From the NCBI RefSeq assembly GCF_964021845.1, contig NZ_CAXHZC010000005.1, forward strand, positions 248,001 through 312,000: DNA of 64,000 bases. The letters are read 5' to 3'. Source of the DNA: Arcticibacterium sp964021845. GTDB lineage: Bacteria > Bacteroidota > Bacteroidia > Cytophagales > Spirosomataceae. Made by a program: the position numbers and the translations under genes. Shown here piece by piece: positions 25,409 through 33,707 of the stretch. Under the pieces are notes generated by a model. That model was not told where the DNA came from, did no database searches, and was given only the letters and a program-made list of their open reading frames with translations. The first letter of the stretch is position 1, and each line of letters opens with the position of its first letter.

Positions 25409-25542
25409 GGATTGCGTTTATCGGATTACAATACACGAATTTACCAATTTCGATTTTTAACAGCTCAAGAATAGTCTATAAACTATAGCGAATATGACCA
25501 AAGTCATTTAAGAGCCAGGTTCATTTCGATAAATCTCAGATT

Positions 25543-26367
25543 TTACCTTTTGAATTTGATTATAGAGCCAAAAACTATATTGCCCTGCCCAAAGAAGAAG
25601 TCTTGGCTAGCCTTATCGGCAGAAGACTGCGTAGTGGTAATGTCTGGCATGTTAATATAACCGCCTTTTAACTCAGATTGTATAAAGAAACCATCAAAGA
25701 AAGTTATGTTTAAGCCTACCGTTCCATCCAGTCCGAAGCCGGAAAGGTGAAACTCGTCATTTCTTTCTCTGTTAAGTAAAGTAGTGTTGGTTCTTGGGTA
25801 TAAAACACCTACACCAGCTCCTAAAACAGCGTTTACGGTTACTTTGTTAAAATCTAGTAATTCTTGTGAACGCCTCAAAGCTACGTTTATATAATTTAGG
25901 CCATCTGTGTGTTCAAACTTGAGAAAGTCCTCCGTGAGTTTAATATCCTCATTATCATAAGAGCCATCATAGTAAGTGCCAGAGTTGGCAATGTCACCAG
26001 TAATTTTCACGTTTTGGTCGGCTTGCATAACATATTTCATGTGGTCTACGCCAAACGAAATATGCCAGTTCTTTTTAATGAAATACCCTATTCTGAAATT
26101 ATACTGCGGAATAGTGATGTTTTTTGGGTTAATATATTGATCTACACTAAATGGTGTTTGTCTGTCTTTGGCAATCACATCTTTTAACAAGAAGTTATAA
26201 TCAACTCCCGAAAAGGTAATGTCAGACTTTGAAAAAGCACCTGCGTTCCAACCGCCATAAAAATAAAACCTATGGAACTCTTCTTTCTGGTCACTATAGT
26301 GAGGACTTTGGGCAATACTCTTAAAAGAAAACATACTTAAAAGAGTTAAAATGATAGTGAATCTCAT
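25543..26367 (-). CDS. Predicted outer-membrane beta-barrel protein
   Basis: 274 residues with a signal peptide (about 1-19, SFKSIAQ). The mature part alternates aromatic and polar residues as in barrels (FRIGYFIKKNWHISFGVDH) and ends with a short basic strand (VFGSIIKFKR). There is no specific family I recognise. It is monocistronic by spacing. The function is unknown; such small barrels are common in Bacteroidota as porin-like or structural proteins. Confidence 0.8.
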   Translation of the reverse strand: MRFTIILTLLSMFSFKSIAQSPHYSDQKEEFHRFYFYGGWNAGAFSKSDITFSGVDYNFLLKDVIAKDRQTPFSVDQYINPKNITIPQYNFRIGYFIKKNWHISFGVDHMKYVMQADQNVKITGDIANSGTYYDGSYDNEDIKLTEDFLKFEHTDGLNYINVALRRSQELLDFNKVTVNAVLGAGVGVLYPRTNTTLLNRERNDEFHLSGFGLDGTVGLNITFFDGFFIQSELKGGYINMPDITTTQSSADKASQDFFFGQGNIVFGSIIKFKR

Positions 26368-26649
26368 TAATTTTTCTGCGACGACCTCTTTAGAAGGTTA
26401 TAAATATTTAAGTACTACAAAAAAAATGAGATGCTAGTTTCAAATTGTACTATAATTATAAATCGGTCAATTAGCGAATATGAGATTTTTCTAAAATATG
26501 GATCTAAAAAATATGCAGTAAACCCTTGATATAGAAGGAGTTTTCTGTTGGTTGATTGTAGTTGTAAAAGGAGAGACTCTATAAAAAAAACAAAAATATA
26601 TTAGTGAAGCTCATTATTTAGGCTGTATTTAAAATGCTTAAAATATTTC

Positions 26650-27957
26650 CTATTTCAATTCACTAATTCGCACTTTCTTGGTTTTTAGTTTTGTATTATT
26701 TAGAGAAGCTATAAGTTTATGAGCTTTGGCCGTAGGCACTGCCACAAAAGCACAATCTTGTTTTAATTCAATATTGCCTAGTTCATCTCTTTCAAGTTTT
26801 CCTTGTTTGAAAAATAGTCCGGCTATGTCGCCTTTAGAGATTTTATCTTTTCTACCACCAGACACAAAAAGCGTAGTCCATTCTTCTTGATCTATTTCTT
26901 GCTCGATGCTCTCCAATTTCAGTTCTTTTATGCCCTGAATAAACTGTGGTAGGCTTTCGTCTTTTCCTCTTAAAACATAGGCTGTCCCTTCACTTTGCAT
27001 ACGTGCGGTTCTTCCGTTTCGGTGTGTAAATTCATCTTCTCTTGGCGGAAGCTGGTAATGAATAATATAATCCAAAGCTGGTACATCTATTCCCCTAGCA
27101 GCTAAGTCTGTAGCGACTAAGATTTTACTTGACCCATTTCTAAATTTTATCAAGGCCCTTTCACGGTCTATCTGTTCCATTCCACCAAAAAAGCATTCAT
27201 GGTTAATACGTTTTCTTTCCAGAAAGGTGCTCACACTTCCAATGGTGTCTTTTAGGTTACAAAATATAATACCATTTGCATTTCCTACATGAGCTATAAG
27301 ATTGGCAAGGGCTTCCAGTTTATTTTTAGTAGGTGAGTTTACCAATTGAAGCTTTAGCTTACTCTGTACTTCATCTAAAAAGTTAATTTCCTTAGGCTCT
27401 TGTAGTTTTAAAAAGGCCGGTATTTGTGCTTTTTGGGTAGCGGAGGTTAATATTTTTTTGTCTAAAAAAGGTAGAGCTTCCACAATCTCCATCATCTCTT
27501 TTTCAAAACCGGTTTCCAGCGATTTGTCAAACTCGTCTAAGACTAGCGTTTTGATAAATTCGGTAGAAATATTCTCTCGTCTGATATGGTCGGCTACTCG
27601 GCCTGGCGTACCTATTAATATGGCAGGCGTGTGCTTTAACTCCATTTTATCTTTTGAGCCTGAGCGTCCACCATAAACGGCGTTGATTTTATAACCACTA
27701 CCCATTTCTCTAGTTACTTGCTCTATTTGAATAGCAAGTTCTCTTGAGGGTACTAAAATTAGAGCTTGAATTTCTTCAGATTCTGGGTCTAGGTTAGCAA
27801 TTAAGGGCAGCAAAAAAGCCAAAGTTTTACCAGAACCAGTAGGAGATAGCAGCACCACTTCATTATGGCTTTTAATAGCCTTTTGGGTTTCAATCTGCAT
27901 TTCATTAAGCTTTTCAATGCCTAATTTGTCAATGATTTCTTGCTGCTCTTTTTTCAT
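26650..27957 (-). CDS. DEAD-box RNA helicase with DbpA-type C-terminal domain
   Basis: 435 residues. Q motif and motif I (SPTGSGKT), Ia (VPSRELAIQ), motif II as D141-E-F-D144 instead of DEAD, motif III (TSATQ), motif VI (HRNGRTAR). The C-terminal 70 residues (LFVSGGRKDKISKGDIAGLFFKQG and the VAVPTAKAHKLIASLNN end) match the DbpA RNA-binding domain that targets 23S rRNA hairpin 92. It probably assists large-subunit assembly. The shortened frame between motifs and the DEFD variant mark a Bacteroidota clade (inference). A TAGCTTTG box lies only 5 bases before the start; I do not call it a promoter. Confidence 0.88.
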   Translation of the reverse strand: MKKEQQEIIDKLGIEKLNEMQIETQKAIKSHNEVVLLSPTGSGKTLAFLLPLIANLDPESEEIQALILVPSRELAIQIEQVTREMGSGYKINAVYGGRSGSKDKMELKHTPAILIGTPGRVADHIRRENISTEFIKTLVLDEFDKSLETGFEKEMMEIVEALPFLDKKILTSATQKAQIPAFLKLQEPKEINFLDEVQSKLKLQLVNSPTKNKLEALANLIAHVGNANGIIFCNLKDTIGSVSTFLERKRINHECFFGGMEQIDRERALIKFRNGSSKILVATDLAARGIDVPALDYIIHYQLPPREDEFTHRNGRTARMQSEGTAYVLRGKDESLPQFIQGIKELKLESIEQEIDQEEWTTLFVSGGRKDKISKGDIAGLFFKQGKLERDELGNIELKQDCAFVAVPTAKAHKLIASLNNTKLKTKKVRISELK

Positions 27958-28158
27958 GCTACAAAGCTATCCATTTTTGGTAGTCTTACCAGCTTATTTT
28001 TCTGATGTAATGACAAGGCTTTATGTAATAGAATTCGGTTTTTGGCTGAATATCCCAGTTTTTCTTTTGAAACATTAACAATTATAAAAGCCCAAAGGGG
28101 GTAGACTATCTTTCTTATTGCCTACTTTGTAAACTTCATAACAAACTAAAGAACAAGA

Positions 28159-29253
28159 ATGAGAGGAGAAGGAGTGAAATTTAACATCCGAAGTAAGCCC
28201 GAATTTTTCAGAGAAGTAGTAAAAAGAGTCAACTCTCACTTTAAAACCAATAATATTTCTAAGCATGGAAATGCGGGTATGGTTTTTAAAACCATCTTTA
28301 TGTGTGGCCTGTACTTTATCCCTTATGGCTTTATATTAAGTGGTATGGTGCCTTCAATGGCTGCTAATATGGGGCTTTGGGCTTTGATGGGTTTTGGAAT
28401 GTCGGGCATAGGATTGGCGGTGATGCATGATGCTAACCATGGTTCGTATTCTAAAAATAAAAATGTCAATAGTTTTGTTGGGCTTATTATAAATTTTGTG
28501 GGTGGATATCACGTAAACTGGAAAATTCAGCATAATGTGCTTCATCATACTTTTACAAATATTCAAGGTTTTGATGATGATATCTCAAAAAACAATTCCT
28601 TAAGGCTGTCGCCGCACCAAAAACACCTTGATTTCCATAAGTTTCAGATTTTCTATGCTCCATTCTTATATAGTTTACTATCGCTTTACTGGTTCTTGGG
28701 AAAAGATATAGAGCAAACCATCAAATACGGCAAAGAGAATTTAGTACAAGAGCAAGGGATTTCAGTAAGAAGAGCGGCTTTAGAGATATTTTTTGCAAAA
28801 TCCCTTTATCTTATAATTTTCATTGTGTTGCCAATAGCCCTATCAAGTATAGTATGGTGGCAAACGTTATTAGGATTTTTACTAATGCATGCCATTTGTG
28901 GTCAAGTGTTAGCTTTGATTTTTCAATGTGCACATGTGTTGGAAGAAACAGATTTCTTTATTCCGGATGATTCAGGAAACTTGGAAAACAGTTTTGCTAT
29001 TCATCAAATGCGAACCACAGCCAATTTTGCCAATGGAAGTACGCTCTTCTCATGGTTTATTGGCGGACTGAATTATCAAATAGAACATCATTTGTTTCCT
29101 AACATTTGCCATGTCCACTACAAAGACATTTCAAAAATTGTGAAAGCTACCGCATTAGAATATGATGTACCTTATAATCACCACAAAACGTTTTATGGAG
29201 CGTTGAAGAGTCATTTTACGGTATTGAATAGGCTTGGCGTGGGGGCTGTTTAG
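28159..29253 (+). CDS. Membrane fatty acid desaturase (acyl-lipid/acyl-CoA type)
   Basis: 364 residues. The three histidine boxes of the di-iron desaturases are present: H90-DANH94, H125-NVLHH130 and Q307-IEHH311. The last has Gln in place of the first His, as in front-end and linoleoyl-CoA-type desaturases. Four membrane helices are clear. No cytochrome b5 domain is fused. It is thus likely to introduce double bases into membrane fatty acids using ferredoxin or cytochrome electrons. It stands alone on the plus strand and is followed by a nested inverted repeat that may terminate it. The start ATG follows AAGAACAAGA. Confidence 0.92.
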   Translation: MRGEGVKFNIRSKPEFFREVVKRVNSHFKTNNISKHGNAGMVFKTIFMCGLYFIPYGFILSGMVPSMAANMGLWALMGFGMSGIGLAVMHDANHGSYSKNKNVNSFVGLIINFVGGYHVNWKIQHNVLHHTFTNIQGFDDDISKNNSLRLSPHQKHLDFHKFQIFYAPFLYSLLSLYWFLGKDIEQTIKYGKENLVQEQGISVRRAALEIFFAKSLYLIIFIVLPIALSSIVWWQTLLGFLLMHAICGQVLALIFQCAHVLEETDFFIPDDSGNLENSFAIHQMRTTANFANGSTLFSWFIGGLNYQIEHHLFPNICHVHYKDISKIVKATALEYDVPYNHHKTFYGALKSHFTVLNRLGVGAV

Positions 29254-29267
29254 GTTATTTTTCAATG

Positions 29268-29349
29268 GTGCTTTTGAATGATTTTTTTTTAGTTTGGCTT
29301 CGTGCTAGTTTTTTTTTTAGCAAAGCCTTATTTTTAAGTTCAAAAGCAC
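29268..29349 (+). terminator. Nested inverted repeat / terminator-like element
   Basis: Outer arms are a perfect 11 bp (GTGCTTTTGAA at 29268-29278, TTCAAAAGCAC at 29339-29349). Inside, GGCTT-cgt-GCTA (29296-29307) pairs with TAGC-a-AAGCC (29318-29327) around a T run. The inner hairpin followed by TTATTTTT resembles an intrinsic terminator of the desaturase gene; the outer arms are additional. Confidence 0.55.
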
Positions 29350-29401
29350 TGTTCACTATACTTTAGGAGTCCATTTATGGTGCTAAAATCTACATCTCAA
29401 A

Positions 29402-30280
29402 ATGAAAAATAGCACATTAATATACTTGATTTTCGGAGTATCCCTTGTTCTTACATCTTGCAAGGAAAAAGATATTGGTCCCTTTGTAACTATTAAGAAT
29501 GTTGATTTCGAGAAATATCTTGTAGACGAGGGACTTGATTCAGATGGGATGGTTAATGGGAGAATTTTAGAACTAGAAATACTAAGTATAGACAGTTTGA
29601 ATTATCAAAGTTTTCTATCAGAGGATATGCAGGCCGATAGAGCTCATTTTAGACATTTAAGCTATTTGAGTTCTAATTTTGAAATTGGGTGGCAAGATTT
29701 AGAGCAGTTTACAGGCCTAGAAAAACTTCATCTTAGGGGAGGTTATGAAAATAGCGGAAATGTGGTTCTAAACATCCCTGGTTTACAGGAATTAACATTT
29801 CAATCATGGAAAGTAGATTCGCTTGACTTAAAAGATTTGGAACATTTGAACTATTTGTCGATATCAGATTCTCGTGACCTAAGACAGATTAGCCTTCCAA
29901 AAACACCTTCTCTAAACTATTTACACATTGGAGGTTCACGGATTAAAGAGATAGATTTTGCCTGTATAAATAGGTCGTCGTGGCTTAGAGAAGTGAATTT
30001 CTCAGATAATCTTCATATCAATTCAATGAATTTTGAAAATTGCACAAGCCTTCAACGCGTGTACTGCACGGGTAATACTTATTTGAAACATCTAGATGTT
30101 TCTGATGCAAAGAATTTGACTGAATTACATACTGAAGGCAGCTATATAGATGAAATATGTGTGAGAGATTTAGAACAAGCTGAAAAGCGAAATGGCCTTA
30201 TTCTTTATTATGAGCATACTATTCCGAAGTATGCCTTTACAAAGGCTGATAAAACTAAATATGTTGAATGTTCCGAATAA
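29402..30280 (+). CDS. Leucine-rich-repeat-like lipoprotein
   Basis: 292 residues, lipoprotein signal (LVLTSC, Cys20). The N-terminal part (FEKYLVDEGLDSDGMVNGRIL) resembles the D/N-rich cap that precedes LRRs in Bacteroidota surface proteins, and from about residue 95 onward irregular repeats of the LxxLxLxxN-type occur (LEKLHLRGGY, LQELTFQSW, LNYLSISDSRDLRQI, LREVNFSDNLHINSM, LQRVYCTGNTYLKHL, LTELHTEGSYI). No enzymatic domain is visible. It may bind proteins or glycans at the surface; the partner is unknown. It is monocistronic. Confidence 0.8.
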   Translation: MKNSTLIYLIFGVSLVLTSCKEKDIGPFVTIKNVDFEKYLVDEGLDSDGMVNGRILELEILSIDSLNYQSFLSEDMQADRAHFRHLSYLSSNFEIGWQDLEQFTGLEKLHLRGGYENSGNVVLNIPGLQELTFQSWKVDSLDLKDLEHLNYLSISDSRDLRQISLPKTPSLNYLHIGGSRIKEIDFACINRSSWLREVNFSDNLHINSMNFENCTSLQRVYCTGNTYLKHLDVSDAKNLTELHTEGSYIDEICVRDLEQAEKRNGLILYYEHTIPKYAFTKADKTKYVECSE

Positions 30281-30302
30281 TTATATTCTCATAGATATAG
30301 CC

Positions 30303-32732
30303 TCAATTGACAAAACTAATTCTGCTGTCTTTATCTATATCAATAAGTTGGTCTTTTAATCTTACCACAGGTTTTAAACCATTTTTGCTAGTAATGGTAG
30401 CTTTAACCAAGGCTCCATCTTCCCAAACGATATCTAAAGTATAGTCACCTCTGGCTTTGACGCCACTAATTTTTCCTGTTTTAAACTCTTCAGGGAGTGC
30501 TGGCAATAGGTGAATTTCATTCAAATGACTTTGCACTATCATTTCTGCTATACAGCCGGGCAGTGCGGCAGAACCATCTAGTTGCCAATTACAATGCATG
30601 CCATCTTCTTCTGTATGCATTTCTGGTCCGCCTTGGCCGCTGTAAGGAGCATGTTGGTAAGTAAGTCCGTTTTCAAAACCCTCTTCTGTGAGCATCTCAT
30701 TCATGATTTTTGAAGCTCGCTCGCCATCCATAAGCCTTGTCCAAGCCCACATTCTGTGAGCTCTTGCCCAGTTTCCTCCAGAGGCATCTTCTTGCTCCAT
30801 ATACCTGCCATCTCCACGCATGTCTAAAGATTTTTTAGCGGCTTTCGCAAATTCTGGGTTCAGCGTAGGGTGTATTTGTTTTCCGGGTGCCACTGCATAT
30901 AAGTGAGCTATGTGCCTATGATGTGTTTCAGGATTGTCAATATCTTGATACCACTCTTGCAGCTGTCCGTGTTTTCCTATTTTTAAGGGAAGTAGCTTTT
31001 CTCTAGCTGCTAAAAGCGAATCTGCAAAAGCATTTTCGTTTAAGATTTTGGCCGCTTCAGCGGTATTGGTAAACAAATCCCAAAGCATTTCCATATCTTG
31101 ATAAACACCGGGTAGGTTGTACTGATAGTCTTCACTTTCAAAATCATGAAAGGCAGGATTTAGGCCATCTTTGGTCATTAAGGCTCCATGTTCTGCCGAA
31201 ACTGCTGGGCTGGTAATGTTGTAACCTTTATAAGGCACCATGTTTTGAAGCCAAAAAGTGGCTTGTCCTTTTAGTAGGGGATATGCCTGGTTTTTTAAAT
31301 AAGCTTGGTCTTGACTAAAGGAGTATTGCTCCCATACATGCTGACAGTGCCACACGCCGCCCATAGGATACATGCCCCACCTAATGCCTCCAATAGGAGC
31401 AGCATGGCCCCAAATGTTCCCTATACTATGGCTCACCCAGCCATCTGTTCCGTAAACGCGATTAGCTATTTCTTTTCCTGAAATACTTAGGTTTTCAATC
31501 CAGTCAATATAAGGCTGCTGACATTCTAATAAGTCTAAAGGTCCGCTAGACCAGTAAATTTCCTGCACGTTTATGTTACTTTGGTAATTTCCTGCCCATG
31601 GAGCAAAATCAAAAGCATTCCAAACGCCTTGTAGATTAGCAGGGAGTGTCCCCGGCCTAGAAGAACTTATTAACATATATCGGCCTAAATTAAAGGCCAT
31701 TTGTTTGTAACCAACGTCTTTACCACTGGCTTTTAATTTCTCAAAACGCTCATTGGTCGGTAGTTTATCTAATTCTGGATTAGTTTCTAAAGCTAGGTTT
31801 ACTCGCTTATAAAGGCTCTGATAATCTTTAATATGGTCTGTTTTTAAAGCTGTATAACCTTTAGCAATGGCCTTATCTAAAACCGCTCTATTTTTTGATT
31901 CAGGAGCTTCGCCAATGTACCTCGGGTATTCCATTTTATAGTTGGTACTCATGGTAACATAAAGCTCCACAGAATTGGCACCTCTTAGGGTAAGTTTGTC
32001 TCCTTCTTTGCCTAATACGCCACCGTCATTTTTAACTTCAATTAATACATTGAAAGGGCGTTCGTTGCCATTAATAAAACCTTTAATTTCAAATACATTG
32101 TCTTTTATGTCAACAGAAGACGTTTTTTGAATGATGCTACTGCCTAAGTTTAGGTCAATGCTGTTTTCTTTGTTGGCAGTGTATTTAAGTACTAAAACTT
32201 TGTCAGGGTAGGAGCAGAAGTACTCCCTATCGTATTTAGTTTCTGCTTTTTGATAAGTTACCGTACCTAATGATTTGGCTAAGTTTAGCTCTCTTTTGTA
32301 GCTGCTATATTCTTTGGTATCGTTTGGGAACTCTATTTTTAACTCGCCAATACTTGTGAAAAAGCCATACATTTTGGTATCTCCCATAAACTCTTCCATC
32401 ATTAGTTTATCGGCCTTTGGTATGTCGCCATTTACCACAGCTTCTCTAATTTTAGGAATACTAGCTTTAGCTTTTGGATTCACGCCTGCTTTTTCCCATT
32501 CGCCATTTGCGGGAGCTCCTGTCCACATGCTGGCGTCTGTAATGGCAATTATTTCTTCGTCTACTCCACCTAAAAAACTTGCTCCAAAATATCCATTTCC
32601 AAGATGCATGGCTTGGCTGTTCCAGTATTGACCAGGATACTCAAACCAAAGTTTTTCGTTTTTACTTTCTTGTATTACCTCTCTGTTACAGGAAAATAAC
32701 AAAAACAGTAGACCAAATTTCAATAGTTTCAT
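30303..32732 (-). CDS. GH95-like alpha-fucosidase/galactosidase lipoprotein
   Basis: 809 residues, lipoprotein signal (LLFSC, Cys15). It matches the GH95 plan: N-terminal LWFEYPGQYWNSQAMHLGNGYFGAS sandwich domain and an (alpha/alpha)6 barrel. The Asn pair N386-I-N388, the Glu514 in SPAVSAEH and Asp719 in QLDGSAA correspond in order to the catalytic Asn pair, acid and base of family members. The usual DGNFG reads DGSAA here and the MNYW motif reads EIYW, so it is a divergent member. It is last in a three-gene run of glycan hydrolases. Fucose is the likeliest product, but L-galactose is possible. Confidence 0.88.
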   Translation of the reverse strand: MKLLKFGLLFLLFSCNREVIQESKNEKLWFEYPGQYWNSQAMHLGNGYFGASFLGGVDEEIIAITDASMWTGAPANGEWEKAGVNPKAKASIPKIREAVVNGDIPKADKLMMEEFMGDTKMYGFFTSIGELKIEFPNDTKEYSSYKRELNLAKSLGTVTYQKAETKYDREYFCSYPDKVLVLKYTANKENSIDLNLGSSIIQKTSSVDIKDNVFEIKGFINGNERPFNVLIEVKNDGGVLGKEGDKLTLRGANSVELYVTMSTNYKMEYPRYIGEAPESKNRAVLDKAIAKGYTALKTDHIKDYQSLYKRVNLALETNPELDKLPTNERFEKLKASGKDVGYKQMAFNLGRYMLISSSRPGTLPANLQGVWNAFDFAPWAGNYQSNINVQEIYWSSGPLDLLECQQPYIDWIENLSISGKEIANRVYGTDGWVSHSIGNIWGHAAPIGGIRWGMYPMGGVWHCQHVWEQYSFSQDQAYLKNQAYPLLKGQATFWLQNMVPYKGYNITSPAVSAEHGALMTKDGLNPAFHDFESEDYQYNLPGVYQDMEMLWDLFTNTAEAAKILNENAFADSLLAAREKLLPLKIGKHGQLQEWYQDIDNPETHHRHIAHLYAVAPGKQIHPTLNPEFAKAAKKSLDMRGDGRYMEQEDASGGNWARAHRMWAWTRLMDGERASKIMNEMLTEEGFENGLTYQHAPYSGQGGPEMHTEEDGMHCNWQLDGSAALPGCIAEMIVQSHLNEIHLLPALPEEFKTGKISGVKARGDYTLDIVWEDGALVKATITSKNGLKPVVRLKDQLIDIDKDSRISFVN

Positions 32733-32750
32733 AATAGGGTTCCGAATGGT

Positions 32751-33701
32751 TTAATTTTCAATCCAAGACATTCTTATTGCCCAGTCGTCTAGGAATTGTT
32801 TTCTAAATTTATTTACAGTTTTAGCTCCAGCTTTATCGTTCTCATAAAGAGAATCTACAGGGTTGTCGGTCCAAAAATTGGCACCATGGTCTGTAGGGAC
32901 AAAAGCACCACCCCAACTTTCAGATTCAGGATTATTTGGGTCTCCGTTTAGTAGATAAAGTAAAGAAGGTGTATCACCCATTTTTATATCTTCCTTTTTT
33001 TGCCAAAACAAATTCCCTAATGCTCCGTGGTCTTTTAAATGAGTTTTCGGAAATGAAACGTTTGAGTAATCATCTTCTTTAAATCCACCCATATACATAC
33101 CTCTAAAAGTGGTGTTGTTTTCTATCCACCATAAATCTGGATGTGCATTATAGAGGTAATTTCGTGAACTAGTGTCCTGCACTGTATTCCATGAACCAAT
33201 AGAGTAAATTCGAATATTTTTCTTTATGTCAGGACTAGCATGAACGGCCTGTGCCACATCTGTTAAAGAGCCCCATGCCAGTATATAAAGTGGCTCGTTA
33301 GAAAGTTCTTTGGCTTGGCTAATAATTAGCTGTGCTCCTTCACTTAAGTTTTCTGGCTCCGTAGTAAGTTGAACTTCTGTAGATCCTTGTTTGGTGATGC
33401 TATATAGGTACTCAGGCATAGGGAAATCGTCATTATGCATGAGTAGTTTTTCATAGTCATGGGCATAAGCCTCTATCACTTCATCAATGTGCTCTTTTCT
33501 GCCTTCATACGGTGGCGAACTTATGAGCCCTTTTAAGTTTAGCCGGTCGGCATACATAAAAAGGTGAACCATAGACTGATAGTCGTCAGGGTCGCTGCCG
33601 CCAATATCCGTACTGATAATGACATTTGGCCTTTTATCTTGGCAGCTAATCATAGAAAAACTTACTAGTAGTATTAGAAACGAAGTTTTAATAGTTTTCA
33701 T
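32751..33701 (-). CDS. DUF1593 / nucleoside-hydrolase-like lipoprotein
   Basis: 316 residues, lipoprotein signal (FSMISC, Cys20). The mature start RPNVIISTDIGGSDPDDYQSMVHL carries the Asp-rich calcium loop of the inosine-uridine nucleoside hydrolase fold (DxGxDPDD). LAWGSLTDVAQAVHA and the HDLWWIENNTTFRGMY-like segment complete the DUF1593 pattern. In Bacteroidota such proteins are encoded in glycan clusters, and they may cleave N- or O-glycosidic bonds rather than nucleosides (inference). It lies 6 bases after the GH20 gene and 18 before GH95. Confidence 0.87.
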   Translation of the reverse strand: MKTIKTSFLILLVSFSMISCQDKRPNVIISTDIGGSDPDDYQSMVHLFMYADRLNLKGLISSPPYEGRKEHIDEVIEAYAHDYEKLLMHNDDFPMPEYLYSITKQGSTEVQLTTEPENLSEGAQLIISQAKELSNEPLYILAWGSLTDVAQAVHASPDIKKNIRIYSIGSWNTVQDTSSRNYLYNAHPDLWWIENNTTFRGMYMGGFKEDDYSNVSFPKTHLKDHGALGNLFWQKKEDIKMGDTPSLLYLLNGDPNNPESESWGGAFVPTDHGANFWTDNPVDSLYENDKAGAKTVNKFRKQFLDDWAIRMSWIEN

Positions 33702-33707
33702 TTTAGC

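Noticed and set aside
27962..27969. TAGCTTTG on the minus strand, an exact TAnnTTTG box
   Set aside because: It lies only 5 bases before the helicase start codon with no -33 element, so it would give a leaderless mRNA; not enough support.
28075..28266. Open frame of 63 codons on the minus strand
   Set aside because: It overlaps the desaturase start on the opposite strand.
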